Below, piece by piece: positions 8,698 to 17,749 of a DNA stretch of 64,000 bases. The notes under the pieces were generated by a model. That model had not been told where the DNA came from. It did not search any database and saw only the letters and a program-made list of their open reading frames with translations. The DNA is taken from contig NZ_JAODNK010000144.1 of assembly GCF_025465275.1 (NCBI RefSeq), forward strand, positions 39,137 to 103,136. The letters are read 5' to 3'. How positions within the stretch are numbered: the first letter of the stretch is position 1; every line of letters begins with the position of its first letter. The position numbers and the translations under genes are program-made. The stretch is from Nocardia sp. Lineage in GTDB: Bacteria; Actinomycetota; Actinomycetes; Mycobacteriales; Mycobacteriaceae.

Positions 8698-9267
8698 TCA
8701 GAGGTGATCGCGCCAGTAATCCTGGAACTGGATGTACACGATCAGAATGACCACCGCGTAGTAGATGGCGACCACGGTCCACCGCCACTCCACCACAATC
8801 TGCAGCAGTCCCCGCGATTTACCCCACAGCTGCCCGGTCACCACGGCCAGCAGCAGCGGCGTCACCGCCCACACCACCATGCACCACGGGCACAGCGCGT
8901 GAATCAGAAAGACCGCCTGGTAGATCAGCCAGCCGATGAAGCCCATGCCCGCCGCCAGACCGGCCCACAGGCCGCCCCAGACCCAGCGCGGCAGACCGAC
9001 ATTCGCGATGGCCAGCACGCCGAGCGTCACCACCACCGAATACCCGACCACGCCGATGATCGGATTCGGGAAGCCGAAGGCCGCCGCCTGATCCGAATCC
9101 ATCACCGTCGTACAGGAAATGGTCTGATCGATACTGCACAGCGGTTTGAAGCCGGGTTCGGTGTAGAGCTTGAACTTGTCGACGAGCAGCGTCACTGACG
9201 CCGCCCAGCCGATCAGTCCGCCGAGTAGTAGCGGCCACGCGGATTTGGGTGCAGCCGCGATGATCAC
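8698..9267 (-). CDS. Vitamin K epoxide reductase (VKOR) family protein
   Basis: This 189-residue four- to five-helix membrane protein belongs to the bacterial VKOR family. These enzymes reoxidise a DsbA-like partner and pass electrons to menaquinone. The active-site CPWC lies in the last third, between two hydrophobic segments. The loop pair around CSIDQTISC near residue 43 is the second cysteine pair. The start overlaps the stop of the upstream DsbA-like gene by 4 nt (ATGA), so the two are translationally coupled and probably work as one disulfide-forming system. Confidence 0.9.
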   Translation of the reverse strand: MIIAAAPKSAWPLLLGGLIGWAASVTLLVDKFKLYTEPGFKPLCSIDQTISCTTVMDSDQAAAFGFPNPIIGVVGYSVVVTLGVLAIANVGLPRWVWGGLWAGLAAGMGFIGWLIYQAVFLIHALCPWCMVVWAVTPLLLAVVTGQLWGKSRGLLQIVVEWRWTVVAIYYAVVILIVYIQFQDYWRDHL

Positions 9268-10043
9268 TTCGCCGCGGCCTCGATGACCGACTGCATGCCG
9301 TTCGGGCTCATCAGCGTCTGGCCGTCGGTGATCGACTTGCCGTTGACGTACACCGACGGCGTGGACTTGAGGCCGGTGGCGAAGACGGCCTTGGTCTCAT
9401 CGCCCACCCAGGCGACGTACTTCTGCGACGTGATGTCCTGTGCCACAGCGGGTTCGGTGTAACCGGCCGCCGTCGCGATGGCGATCAGCTGGTCGTCGGT
9501 CATGCCGTTGCCGTTTTCCTTGGGCTGCTGGCTGTACATGGACGCCAGCCAGGCCTGGAACTTCGACGGATCGGCGGCGGCTACCGCATAGGCCGCATTC
9601 GCCGCACGCGTCGAATACTGGTTGCCGTTGGAGGCCCGGTCCAGGAACGAGATGATGTTGTACTCGACGACCGTCGAGCCGTTCTTCACCGCGGCCTCGA
9701 GCGCACTGGAGTTGTTCTGCTCGAACATCTGGCAGGCCGGGCACTGCAGGTCGGCGACGACCTGCACCTTCACCTTGGCATCCGGATTGCCGATGCGGAT
9801 GGCGCCGGTGGAGGTGATATTCGCGGGCACCGCGCCCGCGCTCTGATCGTGGGTGACGACCGGGGCGAACGAGGCCGCCGTGCTCTTGTCATCGCTCTTG
9901 CGCATGGCCAGCCCGATGCCGATCGCCGCGACCAGACCCACCAGAACTACGGCGACGCCGGCCTGGATAGCGATCTTGCGATTGCGATCGGCTCGCTGAG
10001 CCTTCGCCAGAGGATTCTTGCGATCACCCGGTTTGTTGCTCAC
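9264..10043 (-). CDS. DsbA-family thioredoxin-fold protein, membrane-anchored
   Basis: This 259-residue protein has a short basic N terminus, one membrane anchor at about residues 26-47 and an extracytoplasmic DsbA-type thioredoxin fold. The redox motif is CPAC in ADLQCPACQMF. A cis-proline is expected in the KSTPSVYVNG loop. It introduces or isomerises disulfides in exported proteins, with the 4-nt overlapping VKOR as the likely reoxidant. It is the first gene of the pair. The 270 nt upstream hold a long palindromic repeat. Confidence 0.9.
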   Translation of the reverse strand: MSNKPGDRKNPLAKAQRADRNRKIAIQAGVAVVLVGLVAAIGIGLAMRKSDDKSTAASFAPVVTHDQSAGAVPANITSTGAIRIGNPDAKVKVQVVADLQCPACQMFEQNNSSALEAAVKNGSTVVEYNIISFLDRASNGNQYSTRAANAAYAVAAADPSKFQAWLASMYSQQPKENGNGMTDDQLIAIATAAGYTEPAVAQDITSQKYVAWVGDETKAVFATGLKSTPSVYVNGKSITDGQTLMSPNGMQSVIEAAAK

Positions 10044-10123
10044 GTGTGCGCACCACGCCTTCCATTGTCACGACTCATACGGGCCCATCCTGGCCCGAGA
10101 ACCTGAGAGAACAGTGTTAATTT

Positions 10124-10272
10124 GCCCTCTGTATTTTCTGCCTCCGCTTCGCTCCGGCGGTTCGCGGCCCCGTTACCCGGTTCTTCCCTCCTTCCGCTCC
10201 TCCGCTTCGCTCCCCCGCTCCACTCAGTCCAGAACCGGGCGGGCCGCGAACTTTGGGTGAGGTGCAGAGGGC
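10124..10272. repeat. Nested-palindrome repeat, copy A
   Basis: Three concentric perfect stems are present: 10124-10131 with 10265-10272 (8 bp), 10160-10170 with 10241-10251 (11 bp), and 10176-10184 with 10231-10239 (9 bp). The apex contains the iterated CCGCTTCGCTCC motif. A second copy lies in reverse orientation at 20541-20664. There the corresponding stem differs in sequence on both arms but still pairs. Copy A lies between the PPK2 stop and the DsbA-like start. Confidence 0.85.
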
Positions 10273-10313
10273 GGGTGTGGGGGAGGTTCAAAAGGGAAGG
10301 TGTGAAGCGGATA

Positions 10314-11165
10314 TCAGGCTTCGGCGAGGAGCTTCTTCTGCTCTTCCACGTCGAAGGTGGCGGGTGGCCAATCCAGTTTCAGGCCCTGCAGAGCGTCGAT
10401 CAGCAGTTCCGTGACGGCCAGCCGGGCGTACCACTTGTGGTCGCAGGGCAGCACGTGCCAGGGGGCGTACTCGGTATCGGTGCGATCCAGAACCGCCTGG
10501 TAGGCGTCCTGATAGTCGGGCCAGTAGGCGCGCTCGTGCAGATCGTTGGTGCTGAACTTCCAGTACTTCTCCGGGCGGTCCAGCCGCTGCCCGAGCCGCT
10601 TCTTCTGCTCGTCGAGGGAGACGAACATGGCCACCTTCACAATGGTGGTGCCGTCGTCGACCAGCTTGCGCTCGAACTTGTTGATCTCGTCGTAGCGCTT
10701 TTCCCAGACCTCCGGCGGCACCAGATCGTGCACGCGCACCACCAGCACGTCCTCGTAGTGCGAGCGGTCGAAGACGCCGATCTGCCCGCCGCGCGGCAGC
10801 TGCTTGCGAATGCGCCACAGGTAGTGGTGCTTCTTCTCCTCCGCGGTCGGCACGCCGAACGACGCGTGATCCACACCCTGTGGATCGACCGAGCCGATCA
10901 CATGCCGGACGATGCCGCCCTTGCCGGCGGTGTCCATGCCCTGCAGCACCAGCAGCACACTGCGATTGTCGCCGTGCCGGCCGTTCGCGTACAGCTTCTC
11001 CTGCAGATCCGACAGCACAGTGGCGCGCTCGGCGAGCAATTGCTCGCCGGCGCGCTTGTCGCCCTTGAATCCAGGAGTTCCGGAAGTATTCAGTTCGCTG
11101 ACCTGTACACCATCGGCCCGCAGGACTTTGGTCACGGGTTTCGACCAGGTTGTCGCCTTCGCCAT
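10314..11165 (-). CDS. ppk2: Polyphosphate kinase 2 family protein
   Basis: This 283-residue PPK2-family kinase transfers phosphate between polyphosphate and nucleotides. The Walker A motif is GMDTAGKGG and the Walker B region is FDRSHYEDVL. The lid module contains basic residues such as KKHHYLWRIRKQLP. It is a single-domain (class I-like) enzyme; nucleotide preference cannot be read from sequence by eye. The exopolyphosphatase gene at 55.9 kb encodes the opposing activity. Confidence 0.88.
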   Translation of the reverse strand: MAKATTWSKPVTKVLRADGVQVSELNTSGTPGFKGDKRAGEQLLAERATVLSDLQEKLYANGRHGDNRSVLLVLQGMDTAGKGGIVRHVIGSVDPQGVDHASFGVPTAEEKKHHYLWRIRKQLPRGGQIGVFDRSHYEDVLVVRVHDLVPPEVWEKRYDEINKFERKLVDDGTTIVKVAMFVSLDEQKKRLGQRLDRPEKYWKFSTNDLHERAYWPDYQDAYQAVLDRTDTEYAPWHVLPCDHKWYARLAVTELLIDALQGLKLDWPPATFDVEEQKKLLAEA

Positions 11166-11246
11166 CCCCCATGCGTAACACGCGGCGGGTGTTCATGTGG
11201 GCAAGCACGCCGAAATCGGGCCGTCGAACCCGGCTCGGGCCTGCGG

Positions 11247-11921
11247 TCACACCCGGGCCAATCGCACGAGATGGTCGGCCAGTTCGGCGTCGGTGACCGG
11301 AGTCAGTGTCAGATCGGTCGCGGTGGTGAGCAGATACCGGCCGTCGCCGGAGAAGTCCATCCAGGTGCGGTGCCGGGTGGGCGGGGAGAGCGGATTCGCC
11401 GGTTCCACCGTGACGGTGATGAAGCCGCGGCCGTCCACCGGTTCCCGGAGTTTGCGGCGGAACTGATCGCCCCGGGTGGCCGAATCGTCCGGAAGCAGCA
11501 CCGCGTTCTGCGGCTCCTGCATGGTCTCGTGACTGCCCGGCGGGGCCGAACCGATGATCTCCACCAGTTCCTGCCCGAGTTGTTCGGCAGGGCACAGCAA
11601 TACGCTCACCGCGTCTGGGCGGGCGACCAGAATGCCGGCACGCTGCTGCGCCACGGCGGCGAAGGCGAGAATGCGGCGGGGCTCCGGTGTGCTGCTTTCC
11701 CCGTAGAGCGAGACCGTGGTGGTATCGGTGCGGGCGCACAGCATGAGCGCGGCGGTCAGCTCCGGATCGGTGCGGCGCAGGAAGCGGTGCCCCAATCGGG
11801 GCGTGGCGCCGGGGTTTTCCTGAGCCCGGGGGAGTGTGTCCAGGGGATAGGGGCGGCGATCCAGCTGCGTTTCGCGGGTCCAGACCATGGCGAATTCGTC
11901 CGGGGTCAGCATCCATTTCAC
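11247..11921 (-). CDS. EspG-like ESX secretion-associated protein
   Basis: This 224-residue protein begins KWMLTPDEFAMVW and has the alternating beta/helix composition of the ESX secretion-associated EspG family. These are cytosolic chaperones of PE/PPE substrates in mycobacteria. The GTG at 11921 follows a good AAAGGGGGA, whereas an in-frame start 87 nt upstream has no coding-like composition. No ESX or PE/PPE gene is nearby, so the partner is unknown. Family assignment rests on the N-terminal motif and length. Confidence 0.65.
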   Translation of the reverse strand: MKWMLTPDEFAMVWTRETQLDRRPYPLDTLPRAQENPGATPRLGHRFLRRTDPELTAALMLCARTDTTTVSLYGESSTPEPRRILAFAAVAQQRAGILVARPDAVSVLLCPAEQLGQELVEIIGSAPPGSHETMQEPQNAVLLPDDSATRGDQFRRKLREPVDGRGFITVTVEPANPLSPPTRHRTWMDFSGDGRYLLTTATDLTLTPVTDAELADHLVRLARV

Positions 11922-12132
11922 TACGGTCGTCCCCCTTTCTGCGGTACGACCCTCCGTCCCGATCGCGACCCTACCGGAGGGTTTCTGCGGGCGCGTCCCG
12001 TCGTGCAAGGGGGCTTACTGTGACGAACCGCACGGTAGGGTTCGGGGCCGCAATGTGCGATCATGCCGAAGCTGGTCGTGCGACCAGAGCTGTGTGTGCC
12101 GTTGCGCCGCAAGCGAATAGCCGGAGGTAGAG

Positions 12133-13614
12133 ATGAAAACCGGTGCTCAGCTGCTGGCCGCGGCCGCCCTCGCGACCGTGCTCGCCACCGGAACCGCGGG
12201 CGCTGCGCCGATTCCTGCGCTGCCCGGACCGGGGGCGGACTTCCTCGGCGCACCCGCGACCGCGCAACCCGTCACCGGCGTACCCGCCGTCCCGGGGCAT
12301 CCCTGGCTGGCCGCAGGCGGCGACTCCGGAATCCACGGCGACGGCTGGATGAGCGATACCTACACCCGGCCCGGGCCGCTCGGCCACGACACCCGGGTGG
12401 ATTCGCTGCTGCTCGGCAGCGAGTGCGGATCCATCGCCTTCGACCACGCCGGGCGCATCATCTCCAACTGCCCCGGGGTGAATCCTGGCCTCTACCTGAT
12501 CGATCCGGCCGGACTGAAAGTGCTCGGCCACTATCCGCTGCCCGGTCGCGGGGCCGGTGAATTCCTGAAGCCCGGCGCCTTCTCGAACTTCGGCGGCGGC
12601 GCGTACTTCTACCTCGACAATCAGGATCGCGCGGTGGTCGGCTCGAGCAGCGGGCATGTCCAGGTGTTCGCCGAAACGCCGAATGCCGACGGATTCACCC
12701 TCGAACACGACTACGACCTGAGTGCTTCGCTACGACCCGGCGAAACCCTGAACTCGGTACTGCCGGACTCGAACGGGCTGCTCTGGTTCGTCACCAAGAC
12801 CGACGGCGTCGTAGGCACCCTGAATCCGGAAACCGGTGCGGTGCAGGTGATCCGGCTCGGCGACGGCGAAGACGGTGAAATCGAGAACTCCTTCGCGGTC
12901 GGCTCCGACGGCGAGGTGTACATCGCCACCAATCGCGAAATGCTGCGCTTCGACGCCGGTGCGGGCGGCAGCCCCGACATCACCTGGCGCGTCACCTACG
13001 CCAATAGCGGTCAGCACAAGCCCGGCCAGGTCGACGACGGCACCGGCACCACACCCACCGTGCTGCCCGGCGGATACGTCGCGATCACCGACAATGCCGA
13101 TCCGATGAATGTGGTCGTCTACCGCACCGCCGCGAATGCCGCGCAGCGCGAGGTGTGCAGCGTGCCGGTCTTCGCGAAAGGTGCGGGCGATACCGAGAAT
13201 TCGCTCATCGGCGCGGGCAATTCCCTGATCGTCGAGAACAACTACGGCTACTCGAGCCCACAGGCCACCCTGGCCGGTGGCACCACCACCCCCGGCTTCG
13301 CCCGCGTCGATATCGACGACGACGGCACCGGCTGCCACCTGGTCTGGACCAACACCACGATCGCCGCCCCCAGCGTGGTCGCCAAACTATCCCTGGCGAA
13401 CGGCCTCATCTACACCTATGCCAAAGGCTCCGACCTCACCGACCCCTGGTACTGGACCACCCTCGACTTCCGCACCGGAAACCTGGTGTGGCAGCGCCGA
13501 TCCGGCTCCGGCCCCCTCTACAACAACAACTACGCCGGCATTGCCCTGGGCCCCGACGGCACCGCCTACCTGGGCACGCTCGGCGGCATGATCTCCCTCC
13601 GCGACGGGCAGTAG
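12133..13614 (+). CDS. Secreted beta-propeller-like protein
   Basis: This 493-residue protein carries a clear signal peptide (basic MKTG, an alanine/leucine core and an AGA-AP type cleavage site near residue 24). The mature part shows repeated blades with GxVYIATN, GTAYLGTLGG and LYLIDPAG patterns, as in quinoprotein/YncE-like propellers. Four cysteines may form disulfides. No catalytic motif is recognised; a surface binding or scaffold role is possible. The ATG follows CGGAGGTAGAG. Confidence 0.7.
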   Translation: MKTGAQLLAAAALATVLATGTAGAAPIPALPGPGADFLGAPATAQPVTGVPAVPGHPWLAAGGDSGIHGDGWMSDTYTRPGPLGHDTRVDSLLLGSECGSIAFDHAGRIISNCPGVNPGLYLIDPAGLKVLGHYPLPGRGAGEFLKPGAFSNFGGGAYFYLDNQDRAVVGSSSGHVQVFAETPNADGFTLEHDYDLSASLRPGETLNSVLPDSNGLLWFVTKTDGVVGTLNPETGAVQVIRLGDGEDGEIENSFAVGSDGEVYIATNREMLRFDAGAGGSPDITWRVTYANSGQHKPGQVDDGTGTTPTVLPGGYVAITDNADPMNVVVYRTAANAAQREVCSVPVFAKGAGDTENSLIGAGNSLIVENNYGYSSPQATLAGGTTTPGFARVDIDDDGTGCHLVWTNTTIAAPSVVAKLSLANGLIYTYAKGSDLTDPWYWTTLDFRTGNLVWQRRSGSGPLYNNNYAGIALGPDGTAYLGTLGGMISLRDGQ

Positions 13615-13654
13615 CGGCCACTCGGCAAAGGCGCCCCGGCCCCCGCCGCCCGGC

Positions 13655-13786
13655 CATCCCGGCATGTTTTGGCCGGGATCCACACCATCGTCAGTGATCG
13701 CCCTAATCGGGCGCACCCCTTGCCCATTGCGCGCTTTCGGCCGGAATCCTGTGTGCATCCCGGCAAAAGGTGCCCCGGGATGACGG
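13655..13786. repeat. REP-like palindrome pair, convergent junction 1
   Basis: CATCCCGGC-N8-GCCGGGATC with a CACACC tail (13655-13686) is followed by a reversed partial unit, CATCCCGG (13756-13763) with CCGGGATG (13775-13782). The same sequence family occurs at 29420 and 39044. Each lies between convergent genes, so a bidirectional terminator role is plausible. Confidence 0.75.
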
Positions 13787-13792
13787 GGCAAA

Positions 13793-13910
13793 GCTCACCG
13801 GGGTGACGGGCCGAGAGCGCGCCGGGGTGACGGGGCCGAGAGCGCGCCAGGGTTACGGGGCCGAGAGCGCGCCGGGATGACTGGCCGAGAGCACGCCGGG
13901 TGACTGCGAG
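13793..13910. repeat. 25-bp tandem repeat
   Basis: Four complete units and one partial unit share the consensus GCGCCGGGGTGACGGGGCCG plus AGAG. They have periods of 25, 25 and 24 nt (GAGAG at 13813, 13838, 13863 and 13887). Each unit contains a degenerate CCGGGATGAC arm of the adjacent REP-like palindrome, so the array probably grew from it by slippage. Confidence 0.85.
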
Positions 13911-13915
13911 GGACG

Positions 13916-15157
13916 TCAGGCGATGTCGACCTCGATCGTCATGCCTGCCTTGCGGAGGCGGTCGGTGAGGGCGTCGCCCATGGCGGCGGCGGGGGTGAGA
14001 ATGCCTGCCAGTTCGGAGAGTTGGTCGAAGGCCAGGGTGAGGCCGGATTCGCCGAGCATGACGGCGGTGGCGGCGTAGCCGGGGTCACCCTTGCCCGCGA
14101 AGGTGCACACGTACTTGGCGCCGGAGGTGGTGCGGGCGAAGGTGCGCATGGTGAACCAGCCACTCTTGCGGGCCTTTTCGCTCGGGCCGGTGCCGGGCTT
14201 GGGGACCAGGTGGTCCAGCAGCCTGCGGCCCACGGCCACGCGCGACAGCACCGCGCCGGCGGCCATGGTGGCGACGATGCCGCCCGCCATGCCCGCGGCG
14301 ACCAGCGGTGCGGTGGCGGACTTGCCGGCGCTCATGACCTCGCGGTAGCGGAAGTTCTTGCCGTACGGCCAGCCCAGCAGGCCATTGCTGCGGCGCACGA
14401 TCTTGGTGTTGTGCGCGCCCATGATGAAGGTGGCCACCCAGCCGTCCAGGCTCGGATCGATATTCGACGCGCGCTCCAGGGCCTGATCGCTCTGGCGGCC
14501 GACGTCGGGTTCCATGGCCTTGTCGGGGCTCAGCGAATACGGGTGCGACATGATCGCGCCCTTCTTCGGGTCCGCCGCAATGGCTTCCATCATGGCGCGG
14601 CCGGAATCGACGGTGCCGCCGCTCACGCCGCCCTTGAGCCAGGCCACCAGGGTGACGTCGGTGAGCTCGCCGGTATTGTCCTCGACGGTGCGCTTGTAGA
14701 GCTGGTACACACTCAGATCGGACGGAATCGAGTCGTAGCCTGCGGAATTCACGATCTTCGCGCCGGTCTCGGCGGCCCGGTCGCCGAAACGGTCGATGCA
14801 TTCACGAATGAACAGCGGCTCACCGGTGAGATCGGCGTAATGCGTACCGTTTTCGGCGCACGCCTGCACCAGCGGCAGCCCGTAGCGCAGGTACGGCCCG
14901 ACCGTGGAGACCACGACCCGGGTCCGCGCGGCGAGCGCGTCCAGGCTGGCCTGATCGGTCGAATCGGCCTGCACCAGTGGCCAATTCGCCGCACCCGGAC
15001 CGAGCTCGGCCCGTACCGCGGTGAGCTTCTCCGGCGACCGCCCGGCGAGTGCGATGCGCGCCCCGGCAGGAGCAGCCTCCACCAGATACTCCGCCGTCAG
15101 CTTGCCGACGAAGCCTGTCGCGCCGAATAGCACGAGGTCGAATTCCCTGTCTGCCAT
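13916..15157 (-). CDS. Saccharopine dehydrogenase family / trans-acting enoyl reductase-like protein
   Basis: This 413-residue protein has an N-terminal Rossmann domain (LVLFGATGFVGKLTAEYL) of the saccharopine-dehydrogenase NADP-binding family. Mycobacterial relatives include the trans-acting enoyl reductase of phthiocerol lipid synthesis and several membrane-associated homologues. A hydrophobic stretch of about 25 residues (near AAGMAGGIVATMAAGAVLSR) suggests membrane association. No polyketide synthase is nearby, so the substrate is unknown. The stop lies just beyond the tandem repeat. The ABC1 kinase gene is 21 nt upstream on the same strand, probably in one transcription unit. Confidence 0.8.
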   Translation of the reverse strand: MADREFDLVLFGATGFVGKLTAEYLVEAAPAGARIALAGRSPEKLTAVRAELGPGAANWPLVQADSTDQASLDALAARTRVVVSTVGPYLRYGLPLVQACAENGTHYADLTGEPLFIRECIDRFGDRAAETGAKIVNSAGYDSIPSDLSVYQLYKRTVEDNTGELTDVTLVAWLKGGVSGGTVDSGRAMMEAIAADPKKGAIMSHPYSLSPDKAMEPDVGRQSDQALERASNIDPSLDGWVATFIMGAHNTKIVRRSNGLLGWPYGKNFRYREVMSAGKSATAPLVAAGMAGGIVATMAAGAVLSRVAVGRRLLDHLVPKPGTGPSEKARKSGWFTMRTFARTTSGAKYVCTFAGKGDPGYAATAVMLGESGLTLAFDQLSELAGILTPAAAMGDALTDRLRKAGMTIEVDIA

Positions 15158-15178
15158 ATTATTTCCCGTCCGGTGGGG

Positions 15179-16612
15179 TTACGCCTTAGCGGCGCGTTTA
15201 CGAGTGGTCTTCTTCTTGGGGCCGGTGGTCGGCACGGGCACGGGGCGGGTCGAGAGCCATTCCCGGTGTGCGCGACCGAGTTCGGTGACCGGATCGTCGC
15301 CGTACAGCCATTCCCGGGCGACACGATGCCAATTGCCGGTCGCCTCCAACTGACCGAGCACCCCGAAGGTGAGGAATTCGGCGCGGCGCGAGAACAGATG
15401 CTCCGGCGGCAGATTCTGCTGTTTCATGCCCGCGAACTCACTGCCCCGCGGATCGACCGCCAGGATGAACGCACCCGACGCCAGCTCCGGCGTAATGGTG
15501 AGATCCTCGTCCACCAGCGCCCACTCGCACGCGGACAGCACGTACTCCAGACACTCTTCGGGGGTGATCTCGTCGGGGGAGTCGATGACGCCGCGCTGCA
15601 CCATCAGATCGCGCAGTTCCTCCGCCCGATCCTCGGCCGCGGCGCGAATACAGGTGGCCTCGAATTCCACATGCTCCGGATCCATCCGGTTGTAGAGCCC
15701 GAAGTCCAGGAACGCCACCTTGCCGTCCGCGCCCAGCAGCAGATTGCCCGGATGCGGGTCACCGCAGAACTCGTGGAAGGTGAACAGCGAACCCACATAG
15801 AAGCGGTAGATGATCTCGCCGATCCGATCACGTTCTGCCGCAGGCAATGCCCGGATCTCCGTGAAACTCCGGCCGGGGAAATATTCGCTCACCAGCACCC
15901 GCTGGGAGGACAGCTCCGGCATGGTGTCCGGCACCACGATGAACGGATGCCCGCTGTACAGCGCCGCGATCTGCGACTGGGTATTCGCCTCGGCGACGTA
16001 GTCGAGTTCGCTCTCCAGATTCAGTCGCAATTCGTCCAGCACGGCCGGGGTCACCCACGGCATGGCCGATTGCAGAATGCGCCGGAACATGGCCAGGTTC
16101 TTCAGATCCGCGCGCACGGCCGCGTCGATGCCCGGGTACTGCACCTTCACCGCGACGGTCCGGCCGTCGTGCAATTTCGCCCGGTACACCTGGCCGATGG
16201 AGGCGGCGGCAATGGGTTCCGGTTCGAATTCGGCGAACACCTGCTCGAGGGTTCTGCCGTAGTCCTCCTCGATGACCGCGCGCATCACCTCGAAGGACAC
16301 CGAGGGCGCGCTGTCGCGCAGCACGGCCAGCCGCTTCTGGAAGCGTTCGCGATGCTCGGGCGGCACCAGATCGAAGTCCAGCACCGACAGCATCTGCCCG
16401 AGCTTCATGGCGACGCCCTTCATGGTGCCCAGCACCATGACCATCTGCTCGGTGGCCCGGATCATCGATTCCTCGGCCATCCGCTCGCGCACCGCCTCGG
16501 AGCGCCCGCGCATCGAGCGACGGGTCTTCTGCGCACGAATGGCATTACCGGCGACGGCCATTCCCAGCTTCGTCCCCCGCGTAAGCCTGGATGTCGGCAG
16601 CTCTTTCGCCAT
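15179..16612 (-). CDS. ABC1/UbiB family atypical kinase
   Basis: This 477-residue ABC1 (AarF/UbiB/COQ8) family protein shows the KxGQ motif (MKLGQMLS), the alanine-rich loop AAASIGQVY, the ion-pair lysine in VAVKVQYPG, the catalytic-loop DPHPGNLLL and the metal-binding FLDFGL. These proteins are ATPases or kinases linked to isoprenoid quinone or lipid metabolism. The C terminus has an unusual lysine/arginine-rich tail (KKKTTRKRAAKA). It is the first gene of a likely pair with the downstream reductase-like gene. Confidence 0.88.
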   Translation of the reverse strand: MAKELPTSRLTRGTKLGMAVAGNAIRAQKTRRSMRGRSEAVRERMAEESMIRATEQMVMVLGTMKGVAMKLGQMLSVLDFDLVPPEHRERFQKRLAVLRDSAPSVSFEVMRAVIEEDYGRTLEQVFAEFEPEPIAAASIGQVYRAKLHDGRTVAVKVQYPGIDAAVRADLKNLAMFRRILQSAMPWVTPAVLDELRLNLESELDYVAEANTQSQIAALYSGHPFIVVPDTMPELSSQRVLVSEYFPGRSFTEIRALPAAERDRIGEIIYRFYVGSLFTFHEFCGDPHPGNLLLGADGKVAFLDFGLYNRMDPEHVEFEATCIRAAAEDRAEELRDLMVQRGVIDSPDEITPEECLEYVLSACEWALVDEDLTITPELASGAFILAVDPRGSEFAGMKQQNLPPEHLFSRRAEFLTFGVLGQLEATGNWHRVAREWLYGDDPVTELGRAHREWLSTRPVPVPTTGPKKKTTRKRAAKA

Positions 16613-16768
16613 CAGTGACCCTCCATTGGACCCGGCGCCCCCGTTGGTGCCGATGCGACGGTAGACGCCTGTCAGGCACCTACCTCGTTCAGCCTAACTA
16701 CACCTTGATCTTCCAGCCCAGCCCCGAACAAGCCAGATTGGTGAAGACGTTCGGACCCGAACGTCGGT

Positions 16769-16897
16769 GACAACTGATTTCGTGAGGTCGGGGTAACTCC
16801 CCGGGTACCCCCAAAATCGGTGTCCCACCTGACCGCTCCTACGCGTACCGAAGTCCGTACGGCTCTCGGGCCGCGCGCTAAAGTTCCGGAGAGGCGG
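16769..16897 (+). repeat. 128-bp structured element, copy 3 (overlaps 3' end of TetR gene)
   Basis: This 129-bp copy begins GACAACTGATTTCG, contains GGGTAACTC and ends GGAGAGGCGG. Its last 20 bp overlap the opposite-strand TetR gene and encode that protein's last residues and stop. The P1 arms pair as ACTGATTT with AAATCGGT plus GAC with GTC. Confidence 0.9.
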
Positions 16898-17564
16898 CAC
16901 TGCCCTTGTTCTCCGGGTCGGGTAGCTGGTGCGGCCTGGAGTTGAACCAGGTGCGATCGCCGCCCGCGCGGACCATGCCCTCGATGGCGCTCCACGCCAT
17001 CATGGTCAGGTAGTCGAGCATTTCCTCGCTGGACATGGTGCGGTTGGTGATCCACCAGTCCGTCGCCAGCTGCACGCCGCCGACCAGCACGTAGGCCCAC
17101 AGCATGGCGCCCTCGGTCTGGACGTCACGGCTGAACGCCTTGTCGATGATGACCGCGGACACCACCTGCGCGAACAACTTCTCGAAGTCGGCCAGCGTGG
17201 AGGTGTCGGTCGAGGACCCGTTGCCCATGATGAACCGGTAGACATCGGTATCGGCGTCGACCGTGTGCACATATGCGGCGAGCGTATTGCGCACCAGCTG
17301 GTATTCGTCGAGGTCGTCGCTGATGGCCTCGTAGATACGCGGCATGAGCGTGGTCTCGATGAACCGCTCCATGGTGGCCCGGGTCAGATCCTGCTTATCC
17401 GAGAAATACCGGTACAGCACGGTCTTGGAGACGCCGATCTCGGCGGCGATCTCATCCATACCGGCATCGCCGCCGCGCGCGCGGATCGCGGCGAGGGTGC
17501 CGTCGACCAGCTCTTCGCGGCGATCGATCTTGTGCTGCTGCCAGCGCTTCTTGCGGCCGTCCAC
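16878..17564 (-). CDS. TetR family regulator (Rv0472c-like)
   Basis: This 228-residue TetR repressor has an N-terminal helix-turn-helix in MDEIAAEIGVSKTVLYRYFSDK (about residues 38-59) and a helical ligand-binding domain. The start is uncertain: GTG 17564 is used, but an open frame continues upstream. The final residues AASPEL and the TAA/TAG stop region are encoded inside repeat copy 3, so the native C terminus was probably replaced or extended by the element. It is divergent from the DUF445 gene and corresponds by order to Rv0472c. Confidence 0.85.
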   Translation of the reverse strand: MDGRKKRWQQHKIDRREELVDGTLAAIRARGGDAGMDEIAAEIGVSKTVLYRYFSDKQDLTRATMERFIETTLMPRIYEAISDDLDEYQLVRNTLAAYVHTVDADTDVYRFIMGNGSSTDTSTLADFEKLFAQVVSAVIIDKAFSRDVQTEGAMLWAYVLVGGVQLATDWWITNRTMSSEEMLDYLTMMAWSAIEGMVRAGGDRTWFNSRPHQLPDPENKGSAASPEL

Positions 17565-17749
17565 TCGTCCCGGTCGAGGGGTTGCGGCGTCGGCTCGCGC
17601 GCCGGCGTCGACGGCTCTGTGGGTGGACAGGGTGGACTCCCTACATTGCGTGTTGTGCTGGGCCTATTCAGCTTAAGCCTCGCACGGGCCCGATCGCGGA
17701 CGTTCGGGACCGGCCCGGTGGCCGGGAGTAGGTTCGGGGAAGCAGCAGA

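Noticed and set aside
13793..13910. CRISPR array
   Set aside because: Units are directly adjacent without unique spacers, so it is a plain tandem repeat.
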